In this document: piece by piece, positions 11,301-23,300 of the stretch
How positions within the stretch are numbered: position 1 is the first letter of the stretch
Layout: each line of letters opens with the position of its first letter
Assembly: GCA_963922205.1 (NCBI GenBank)
Contig: CAWUHX010000090.1
Location: 124,001 to 188,000, forward strand
From: Romanomermis culicivorax
Taxonomy: Eukaryota > Nematoda > Enoplea > Mermithida > Mermithidae
Length of the DNA stretch: 64,000 nt
Direction: 5' to 3'
Program-made: the position numbers and the translations under genes
The notes under the pieces: generated by a model
What the model was told of the DNA's origin: nothing
What the model saw: only the letters and a program-made list of their open reading frames with translations
Databases searched by the model: none

Positions 11301-14300
11301 GCACACTACGTAGTAGTGCTGTTCTACCATGGACTGCACAGCTCTACAACGCCTGAACGAGTGCAGCAGTGCCCCTCACAAAAATTCAGGTCTGGGGCCA
11401 TGACTTAGGCGAGAAACATCAAGTCTATGGGTTCAGAGGAAAACGCACGATGGCAGCATGTGCACATCAGGACATTCCCCCATAGGGAAGTGTGACACCT
11501 TCGTCATAACATCCTTCCCCTTGCTGAGGCAGGCAAGGAACCCCCCCCCCCCCCGAACAGCGGACATGTAACAGTTCTCACACACTGGGTGGTAGCGCTG
11601 CTCTACCACGGACTGCACAGCTCTGCAACAGATGAACGAGTGCAGCAGTGTCTGTCACAAGAATCCAGGTCTGGGGCCGTGACTTAGGCAAGAAACATCA
11701 AGTCTATGGGTTCAGAGGAAAACGCGCGGTGGCAGCATGTGCGCACTGTGACAACAGTATCTCCTCCCAGGTTACAGAAATTGGGATCGTATTACATCGA
11801 CGACTATACTTTCTACACTCCCTGAATCATCCCAACAGTTAAGGCGGTATAATTTGAAGCCTATGTTTCGTACATGGGTATCTTTTCTGTACTCCCTGTA
11901 TTGGCCCATTTAACTACTTGTATTCATCCCGTTTCCACTGACATAAAAATGAGTTAGAATTAATTTGATTTATAGGACGAAAATTGGTAAAAATATACTG
12001 AGTCTCTTAATTTAAAAAACGTTCAAAAAAACAACTTGATTATTTCCTAGAGTTACAGTAAAAACCTACTGGAAAAATCCTTTCATCTGTTCCACATCAT
12101 CAATTTGGGCTTTTAATGTGTGCAATGTACGATCGACTAATTTCCTAGTTTCGTCCAACAAATCAAGACCAGATTCTTTTTCCACACTGATCAAAACTTG
12201 CTCCATTTCCAATAGACAATGGAGCCGCAAAAAAGCGAAAGAATAATTTCTATTAATATCAGTCGCCGATTCATTAACAGCATCCAATAAATGCAAAATT
12301 AATGGATCGTCAGCCATTAAGAGTCCAGCTGCTGATGCAAACGGCGATTTGTAAGCAATTTTTGTTCGATAACGTAAAAATTCGGCTTCTTTTCCGTCGC
12401 CGGCATAAATTTCGAATAAGTTTTGCAAGAATGTGGTCAAAAAGTCGCGGACCGTTTTAAATTTGGCATGCAGGTAATGTTTGTAATTCTACAACAAGCA
12501 AAAAACGTTTTAGACTGAAAAGAGGCATAGTAAATTTTCTTCGGTCGAATAATGTTCATTGAAGTTACGGCTATTTTTACTTCTACTCTTATTGATAAAA
12601 AATTCATTTCGGAATGGTCGATGCAGCAGGTAGACCTTCATCAAACATAGCCTTACTAGAGATCAGGAAACCAATTTCGATAATCTTGAAATAATTCAGA
12701 AGAGGTGATCATCAAAGACTCTGGATCAAGAAGGAAAATGACTACTATTATTGATACCACTACTACTAGTACCATTACCAGTATTACTATTAGTATTACT
12801 ACTAGTACTACTACTATTAGTACTACTACTTGTACGCATACATGTACTTGTACTTGCACTCATATCAGTACAACTACCAGTACTACTACTAGTACTACTA
12901 ATAGTACTAGAAATACTACTAGTACTACTACTAGTACTACTACCAGTACTACTACTGGTACTACTACTAGTACTACAACTAGTACTTCTACTAGTAGTAC
13001 TACTACCACTAGTACCACTTCTTCTACAACTACTACTGCTCCTACTAGTAACACTACTAGTATCACTAGTGCTAGTACCTGTACTACTACTAGTACCTGT
13101 ACTACTACTAGTTCCTGTACTACTACTAGTACCACTACCAGTATTACTATTAGCACTACTACTAGTACCAGTACTACTACTAGTTCCTGTACTACTACTA
13201 GTACCACTACCAGTATTACTATTAGCACTACTACTAGTACTACTACTAGTACTACTACTATTAGTACTACTACTTGTACTCGTACTTGTACTCATACTAG
13301 TACTACTACCAGTACTACTACTAGTACCCCTACTAGTACCACTAATAGTACTAGTAATACTTCTAGTACTACTAGTAATAGTACTACTACTAGTACTACT
13401 ACTAGTACTACTACTAGTACTACTACTAGTACTACTACTAGTACTACTACTAACTACTACTAGTACTACTACTAGTACTACTATTAGTACTACTACTAGT
13501 ACTACTACTAGTACTACTACTAGTACTACTACTAGTACTACTACTAGTACTACTACTAGTAGTACTACTACAATTAGTACTACTACTAGTAGTACTACTA
13601 CCACTGGTATCACTCCTTGTACAATTACTAGTACTACGACAAGTACTACTACCATTAGTACCACTCCTTGTACAACTACTATTGCTCCTACTAGTAACAC
13701 TACTAGTATCACCAGTACTTGTACTGCTACTACTATTAGCACTTCTATTAGTACCATTACTAGTACTACTACTTGTGAGCTACTACTAGTACTACTACTT
13801 GTGCTGCTACTAGTAATACTAATAGTACTACTACCACATTAACCAATACTACTACTACTACAAGCAATACTACCACTACTACAACTAGTACTACCACCAC
13901 CACCCTGACAACTATTACTATCACTACTATCAATGTTATTATTAGTACTACTACTACTAGTATTACTAATATTTCTATTACAACCACTACTAATACTATC
14001 AGTATTACAACAAGTACCACCACTACTACTATTATTATTACTATTCGTACCACTGATGCTACAACTAGTACTAGTATTAGAACTAATACTACTAATGCTA
14101 CAACTAGTACTGGTATTAGAACTAATACTACTTATGCTACTAGTAGTTTAACAACTAATACTACAAATGCTGCTACTGGTACATGTACAACAACGAATAC
14201 TACGACTACAACTGATACTACAACTACTACTACCACCACCACCACCATCACTACTATTATCATTAGTACTAGTACTATTACTACTTCTACTGCTTCTAGT

Positions 14301-17300
14301 AATAATACTACCACTATTTCTATTACTTTCAGTAGTAATTATTGCTACTACTACAACTACCACTATTTGTTACTACTACTGCTACTACTACTACAACTAC
14401 TACGGCTACTACTAATGTGCGTTAGTTCAGCCTCAACAATTATCAGCCCTATTACCACTAATGAGCTAATAGTGTGGCATTGCTACTAATACTACTGCTA
14501 CTACTACTACTACTACTACTACTACTGCTTTTAGTACCACTAGCTACTACAATAACTATATTGTCACTTGGAAATTTCTTTTCTTTGTTGGAAATTGAAA
14601 AAATTTGAGAATAATTTAAAAAATTGAGTTCAAAAACAATAGAAAACAGGCCTAATAATTTTTATGCAAATTTTTCAAAACGAGTAATTATGAACGTCTA
14701 AACGTAAGATGCATATAGCGTATATGTACAGCTGTGTGCAACCAATCATTGATGCTCATTCTAGAACACGAAGGGTTTGACGTCATGAGTTTTTTCCTGA
14801 CTAAATGACAGATATTCAAAGAATTTAGTCTAGTCATGCAAATAAAGCATGTCTCGGTGTGACAAATGCTGCAAAATGATTGGTTGTACACAGCTGTATA
14901 TGTCATCATGCTTGCCCCTATGGAGCGTAGAGTTAAGCATATATATGTTGAAGGGCCTCCTGGGTGGGGCCACAGCTATCCCACCACTGGACAATGTTGG
15001 GGTAGGTGTGACTATCCCGAACAAGAGTCAACAAGAATGGCCAGGTTTGGAACCCGTGGATTGGCAGAAACATCAATCCTGCGAGTGGAATGTTGTATGT
15101 TACCATCCAACATATACACGTTTAAGTATAGGAGAGGGACAGCGCCATCCAATATCACATGACCAAGATCATGTGACCTGTGGAAGCAAGTCTTTACTCC
15201 GCCCGAGTGAATACCACCAGCTGGGTCTCTACCACTACCAGGTTCTGTACAGCCACTATGTCTCTACCACCATAAGGGTCTCTACAACTACAATGATCTC
15301 TACCACCACCATGGTGTTCACAACAACAACCATGGTCTTTACAGCCACTGGGGTTGCTATCGCCACCAGGGTCTCTACCCCCCACTAGGGTCTGATGGTT
15401 TTACGAGTTTACTCGTTTTTTCACAAAATTTTTACCAAAATTTTTGTTTGAGACATGAATTTACTTGTTCTGGACACGTTTTTCATTGATTCTCTTTGCT
15501 TGAGCATTGTTTTGGGAAAACGTTTTTTTTGTTTGGGATATGGTTTTCACTTTTTGGGACCCACTTTTTAATACAGAACGCATAAAAATCGTGTCCCAAC
15601 AACAACAAAAGAGCTGTCCTGAGAACGATGCTTAAGCATGGGGAATCAACAAAAAAGGTGTATCGAACAAACAAATTCATGTCCCAAACAAAAATTGTTG
15701 TAAAAATTTTGTAAAAAACGACTAAACCCCCAAAACCATTGGACACTGGTGGTGGTAAAGATCTGGTGGTGGTAAAGATCTGGTGGTGGTAAAGATCTGG
15801 TGGTGGTAAAGACCATAGTGGCTGTAGGAACCTTGTTGATTGTAGAGACCCTGTTGGCAGTAGAGGCCCTGGTGGGTGGTGGAAACTGCAGTGGTGGTAA
15901 AGATCATGGTGGCAGTAAAGATCATGGTGGCTGTAGAGACCTTGGTGATTTTAGAGACCCTGGTGGTGGTGGTAGAGATTCAGGTGGTGGTAGAGATTCT
16001 GGTGGTGGTAGTGATTCTGGTGGTATTAGAGATTCTGGTGGTGGTAGAGACCCAAGTGGCTGTGGAGACCCTGGTGGCAGTAGAGACCTGGTAGCAGTAA
16101 AGACCTGCTTCCACAAGTCAGATGATCTTGGTCAGGTGATATTGCGTTGCTCCCCCTTTCCTATACTTCAACGTGGGTATATGCTTACGCCGCATAAGGG
16201 CTAGCATAACTAGGCCATCTGCATCTAACATATACAAGTTCTTAAGATTATCGTTTTGAAAAACAAAATTTATTAACTTTCTTGAATTTTCTGAATTTCC
16301 AGAATGTTGATAGCAATGTCACATTCAAATTTCTGCCTTATCAACTTTCACTTTCAGGTTATATGCCTACAATGGTTACAATTGATGATGGAGAATAAGG
16401 ATTCGACTTTAGAGGGGGAATCTGAGAAAGGGCTTTTAAATTCAAAGAAGGCAGCAGGCAGGCAAATTACAGAAACTTTGCTATACAGAGTTACAGAGGA
16501 AAGTAATGAGACAGTCCACTTTATGGTTTGATGTAGTGAAAATGGTTAAACCCTTAAATGAGAATCCACCAGAGGGAAATTTTAGCATCTAGCATATGTT
16601 GAAAATTCTCCTCTGGGCTAAATTTTACTTGAACTAAAAAACTTTCCCACGTCTTACCGTCATTCCTTGCTGAAATCCTGCATTCAATCGAACCAAATCT
16701 TCGTAGAACATATTCTTTGTGATTCTAGAATTCACAGTTTGGTTCAAATAAGTTTTCACTAATCTAGAAAACATATTCATATCGTATAAACTTTGTTGTA
16801 AAACGCCCGATTCGTATTTGGCTGTAGAATCGTCTAATATTTTCAATTCGTCCAAAAATGATAGAATCGTAACGTTGAATCTCGCTTCTTTCAACAAATT
16901 GTTCAATGATCGATTAGTGTTCACCAATTCTTGGATCAAATTTCTGGCCAAAGCTTTCCTGTAACCTGTTATCTTGGATAAATCGTTTTTAGGATTGATC
17001 ATCGATACCCCACTTTTTGGATTCTCGTCGTCTTCACCACTCTTCTTATTACAAAAGAAATGTATAGTAAAATTTGCCAATCTCAAATCAGTTAAAAACG
17101 ATTTATAAGAATCTTTAGTTTTAAACGATGGTTGACCATTCGCCAATTGTCGACCATAAATTTGATACAAATGTTTTAAACATAATGTCACGTGACCTAG
17201 ATACGAAATCAACATTACTGTAGAATTGGATTCGTCATCAAATAAGGTATAATTTTCCAGATTGGGTAACAATTGATTGATTTTACTATCATTTTGGGAA

Positions 17301-20300
17301 CGATATATCGCCACTAATCGACTAAATTCGTCGCCAAATTCTTTTTGTATAGATTCAATTTCGTTATATTTTGAAGATAAAATTTTTCGAACTTCGATCA
17401 AATCGTAAATTACAGATAAACCGCATAGAAGATCATTTTGAGCCGAACAAGCTTCGAAATAAGCTTGACTAACATTTTCCGCTAAATGAATCAAATGATC
17501 GAGATTTAAAAGTTGCAATTTGATTTCCAATTTTTTAATATTATCGATCAATTGATCGAATAATTGAGGATTGAATTGTTCAAATATCGATTTCAAAAAT
17601 GATCGACTATTATATTCAGCGCTAGTTTGAACAACAAAATGATTTTTTAAACACGGGTGTTTGGCTAAAAATTTGTCCAAAATTGATCCATAAGGCGGTA
17701 CGATTTTTCGATCGACAATCAAGTTTTGATACGCTGCAGCTATGATCTGCAATTCTTCGATTTGCGGATCATTTTTGCGTATAATATTGACCAAAGTGGC
17801 ACTTTCGTGACCATTTTCATAAACTCGTTTGATTCTTTTCATTTTTTCATCACCCAACATATTTTTGAAAGTTGATCGATCGCGGAATGTTGCGTATGAC
17901 AATTCTTTGTCGTAATCGATTATAGTACATTCGCCTATGCATGGTGGCACGTGTGTGTTGATCAATGTTGATGATTCAGCTTAAAATTCTACAGTATACT
18001 TTTTGCTTGATTTGGATGTGTATATCTATGAATTTTTTATCGGATCAGTTGAAAATTCATCAGGGATATGGTTTCACATTTTGAGATTGAGGACTTGATT
18101 AGCAGCAGTTACGATAACTCACTTTCTTCGTATATTCCACCTTGTCGATCGACACACTTCATTTGTCTCAGAAGACTGCAATCTGGCACATTGGGCACAT
18201 GAGCTGGAAATAGCATGGCACATGAAGAAAAAAGAGACACATATCTTACAGTTACATGATGTGCAAGTAAATTAAAAAAAATATAAAAGACACATATCTT
18301 ACATGTTACATGATGTGCAAGAAAATTTTGTGTACTGCGTTTTCCTGGAAACTTCTAAAACCATCCACCATGACCCGACAATTGAGCGCGAAACAATTGA
18401 GTGCTGACAACTGGGCGCCGACAAGTGAGCGCCGGCAACTGAGCGCCGACAACTGAGCACCGACAACTGAGCGCCGACAACAGCACGGACAATTGAGTGC
18501 TGACACAACTGAGCGCCAGACAACTGAGTGCTGAGACAACTGAGCACTGAGACAACTGAGCACCAGACAACTGAGAGCCAGACAACTGAGCGCCGACAAC
18601 TGAGCACCGACAACACCACTGACTATTGAGCGCCAACACAACTGAGCGCTGAGACAACTGAGCACCAGACAACTGAGCACCAGACAACTGAGCACCGACA
18701 ACTGAGTGCTGACAACAGCGCCGACAATTGAGCCCCGACAACTGAGCACCAGACAACTGAGTGCGGAGACAATGCTTAGGCTTAGGCTTAAATCGGTGCT
18801 CAGTTGTCAGCACTCAAATGTCTGGTGCTCAGTTGTCACGACACTCACTTGTCATGGTGCTCAGTTGTCACAGGGCTCAGCTGTCTGGGGCTCAGTTGTC
18901 ACGGGGCTCAGCTGTCTGGCGCTCAGTTGTCGGTGCTCAATTGTCGGTTAAGCACTATCCACAATACTCTGTAGTACTCTATTCATATACATTCTACAAT
19001 GTTCTAGAATATTCCATGATTTTCCGTTATGGTATATAAGCTGTGTTATTATGCATAGTCATTCATTTATTTTACTATTCATTACATTACTATTGTATGT
19101 TGTGTTAGTTAGACTTATTAAACTTAGCTAGTTCCTGGCAGTCATTATTCGAGACTCAACAAAAAGGTACACCAGTTACAGTCAACTCACATTCCAAAGT
19201 GTAAGGCTTGCATTTACAATAGTCGATGATTTCTTCCAAGCGCCATTGACGTCTGCAAGCTAAATAAGAATAGCGCTCGAAGTAGCGGAGTGAATTTTCA
19301 ACTGGGGCGCAATTAGCGTGTTGCTTGGTCTATGAAAAATGCAGCTCCCAATTTGCATAATGTCCTGAAAATTAGACTTACTATGGTTTTTCTTAGCACG
19401 ACATTCATCCTATAGCCGGCCATGACTTCATACCCGTTGGACATCATTGGCTCGTTGAATTTTTCATGTATGATGATCTAAAGGTTTTATGACAAAACTA
19501 CAGTATACTTAACATGTAAAACACTCTTTTCAAGATACCTTCAATCCGGATGGATCAGTGTCAGGTACACGTTCATATTGAGCCAGGTTGAGCAGGAGTT
19601 TCAGGGATTTATCTTGACCTGTGGATGAAAAATCTTGTAAATTTCACTACTGAAAGTGAAACGGAGGATAGCATGTCATATGACATATTTGTAAAGAACA
19701 AGAATGCCGTTTTTCGCCAAAGACCACAAGAACAGGAAAATTTAAAGTAAAAGCTAACAGTAATATGATGGAATGTTAAAGGTGATTATGATGAAAGACT
19801 TAAGGCCCTGTCATACTTCACCGCGTGGTACCGCGCAGCGCTGCCCGTGGCCGGTTGTCCTATTCATACTAACAACTTCGCCGTGCAGTACCGCGCGGCG
19901 CCGTATGGTGCCGCTTTTTTACTTTTGGATTTCGCTCTTCTCAAAAAATGTGTATTGGTTTAGTTGAAACCTGATGGGGTGCCGCGCGGCGCCGCAAAAA
20001 TTACAAAAACCTATTCATACTTCAAAGGCGGTACCGTGCGGCGCCCACCTGGCGCCACTTTTTAATATGAATAAAACAACCGGCGCCATGCAGTGCGGCA
20101 CGGTACCACGCGGTGAAGTATGACAGGGCCTTTAAACCTACAGTATGCTCAGAAAAACTTTTACAAACTTCCAACTTCGCTGATCGTTTCATGATTCAGA
20201 AATTGCAAAAAATGGCCCAAGTCAAGCAAAAGGATTGTGAAGAAAATGCAAGAACAAGTTATCTGACTGTAGGAATGTGAAATTTTCGTTGTTCATCCCA

Positions 20301-23300
20301 TGTGTTTGTTTCATTTATTGTCATTTTCCTTGTACTTTTTTGTATATAAACTGTGAAATTCGGTTGTCAGGAGATAGTGTTATTCAGATAGACTATTCTA
20401 TTTCAGGTGTCTGTTACTCGTGCTACTCTTATGCTCTCTGCATAGCTCAATCTTAGGCTGGTATTGCCGAAAGAGGAGTAAAACAGTATTAAGGCAGTCC
20501 AGGAGTAAAGTGGGACTAAAGGCCCTGTCATACTTCACTGCGCAGTGCCGGCCGGCGCCACGCAGTACCGCCTTTGAAGTATGAATATGTTTTTGTAATT
20601 TTTGCGGCGCCCCGTCAGGTTTCAACCAAACGAATACACATTTTTTGAGAAGAGCAAAATCCAAAAGTAAAAAAGTGGTGCTGTACAGCACCGCACGGTA
20701 CCGCCGGGCGAAGTATGACAAGCCACCGCGCGGTACCGCGCGGTGCCACATGGCGCCGCCTGTTAGTATGAATAGGACAACTCGCACCGCACAGTACCCC
20801 GCAGCGAAGTATGACAGGACCTTAAACCTGTAGCAAACCTAGCACAAGAGTGGAGCAGTATTAAAATTTGCTCCTTGTCAGTATTGCCGAAAGAGGAGTG
20901 GACCAAAAGTGGAGCAAACGAGGTGCAAATATTGCCAATCTAGTCCATTCTTTTAATCCTGATAGGGGTAATATTAAATCAGTAGTAAATCCGATTTGGT
21001 GTGTGTAATAATGGAGGGTGTTGAGTTTTTGGAAGATTAGGACGACGTGGCGCATGAAATTGATGTTGCCAATTTTTTGAGAATTCATCACTATTACAAT
21101 AAACTTACCACTTTGACGCCTTTCCACTTCACTTTCAACTGATGAATCTTGACAATTAGGATCCTTCTCAAAAACTTCGGCAATTCTTTGCCAAGCTCTC
21201 TTTTCTGATCCATTTGAAACTGCATCAGTTTTCTTATTTTCCAGAATTTCAATATTTCAGTAGAAAAATTTGACGATCGATCGTTTATCAGCAGGCATTA
21301 TTCCAATTTCAAAATATAGCACACTGACACTACTACAACTACACTACTTTCGTTTTGTATGTTTGTATCCACAGTTATTGTATGTATAGTACTCATGCTA
21401 GTTCCCCTGATATTTCATGCCACGCACCTCAGCAAGTGTACTGTAAATAGAAATATGTCTAGTTTAGTCCAGGTGTGCCTAGTCCAGGATTGCTGTTTCT
21501 TCAGCAATGCAAACTGTGTAGCAAATGAGGAGCAAACTAGGAGTGGAGCAAAGTCAACATAATCCTGGACTTGATAGTCCTAGTTTGCTCTGCTGTTTAG
21601 TACTGCTTCGAGTTTAATCTACTCCTCTTTTGGCAATACCAGCCTTACAGTATATTTGTGATTATACTATTTCAGCATAGTCTTATGTTTTTATTGTATT
21701 TGTTGTAGTGTTGCATCTGACTGTTCATTGCCCTGTACTCACCACCACCACTAGAAACACAATTTTCGAACCATCCTCATGGCTCAGTTAGGGCAGTTGG
21801 TCCCATGTCTGCCTTGTATGCGGAAGGTTGAGGGTTTGAGCGTCTCACCAAGCGTTATTTTTTTGATGCACCAGCCACATGGATTTGGGCATATGATTTA
21901 TTGATTCCATATTGGAAACCATAAGATTTAACAAGTATAAGACTTAATAAAAGGCTACAGTGTGCCCAAAGGGCTTCTGCGAATTTCTACTTCACTGATC
22001 CTTTTGTGATTTATAAGCTGCAAACAATTGCCTAGAAGAAGTGAAAAGTAAGCATTGGGGACAATAGAAGAATAAAAGTCCTGACGTTGCCTGACTGTAA
22101 AAATGTGAATTATTGTTCATCACATGTGTTTGCTTCATCTATTGTCATCTTTCATGTAATTGTTCTGTAAATACGACATCAGACTCCTACTGCTCAGATG
22201 CTGTCTTCATAGCTATTTGTGATGATGCTACTTGGCATAGTCTTACATTATTACTGTATCGAACCATTATGGGAAACTGTAAGATCCAAATGGTATGAAT
22301 ATTTGTTTATGTACTTCCCTATTCCCATTTTTGAAAGATGGAAACCTTTCTTGCATTAAAATTATACTCAAAAGTAACTTCAAATTTTCAGCAACCTCAA
22401 ACATTTACATGACGTACTGTGAAATCAGACATACTTCGTGTCACTTCCAAGAGTTGCCTGCAAGTAGAAAGTGCTCCATGAAACTGTGCCTAAATTTTCT
22501 TGACAGCTTACTGTAGAACATCATTCTGTGGATGAGTCAGTGAATCTTTATGATGATTTTCATGTTTATTATACATTGAAATTTTTGACTTCAAGAGTTA
22601 GGTTTTGGAAATAAATATTAAGTTAGAAATAATCTTACTTATATGTTACATGATTCGAATAACTTTAGACAGTCTTTTTTCAGGCAAGTAACTTTTATGC
22701 TCTTGACTTGTCGCACATGGCTGAGGAATTTTTCGATTTTTGAGACAGGTGCAGGAACGCACGAGGTTAAAGCTGAATTCTGGCTATCTCTCCTGCAACC
22801 TTTTCTCTTACTGATTTTACCTTCTTTCTTCGATATCATGGATTAAGAAGAAACACTTTGGTCTGAGACACCTTTATTTTACAGGTATTACCTCCTTCTT
22901 TAGTCGTGATTCTGGTGGTCAACTGGAAGCAAACTCCACCATCAGTGAATTTGACCTGGAAATCACCGATCGTGCATGGTCTGCCATCGGGTAATTTGCA
23001 CCTAAAGTTCACAGCCGATAACCTTATCTATCGATTTACAATGTCACACAAACTTCTGACCAGAGTACAGTTTCCTCCAATGGCACGGCTGACTCTTTGT
23101 AAAAATCGCGGGCTGTTATTTTTTCGCCGTAATTTTCCATTGATGCGATTTCATCGCTGCTCAAATTTTTGTACCACAAAATTTGCGATTCTCGCGGTAA
23201 CAAAAAATTGGCCAATTTTAGCAACAATTCTCCTTTGGTGATGTGAGAAACTCTGTGTAGTAAAAAGTTCTATCCGGCAGCACCCTGTACTTGTGAGCCT

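Larger units (their letters stand above)
20456..21644. mobile_element. Harbinger-like DNA transposon, decayed, with a nested MITE
   Basis: Inverted termini GGCTGGTATTGCCGAAAGAG (left) and the same with one change on the right are flanked by TTA (20453-20455 and 21645-21647). Inside, on the minus strand near 21120-21300, is a decayed Myb/SANT-like segment: ENKKTDAVSNGSEKRAWQRI then AEVF. Harbinger elements typically carry a Myb-like protein beside the transposase. The downstream LKVKWKG block is in another frame, so the gene is broken. No DDE transposase was recognised. Confidence 0.7.

Noticed and set aside
12705..13842. Poly-Thr/Ser and poly-Leu/Val frames resembling mucin or membrane proteins
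   Set aside because: Read through the ACT/AGT satellite in four frames at once.
15194..16204. Gly/Asp/Ser-rich frames resembling structural proteins
   Set aside because: Translation of the 15-bp FB1 arm minisatellite.
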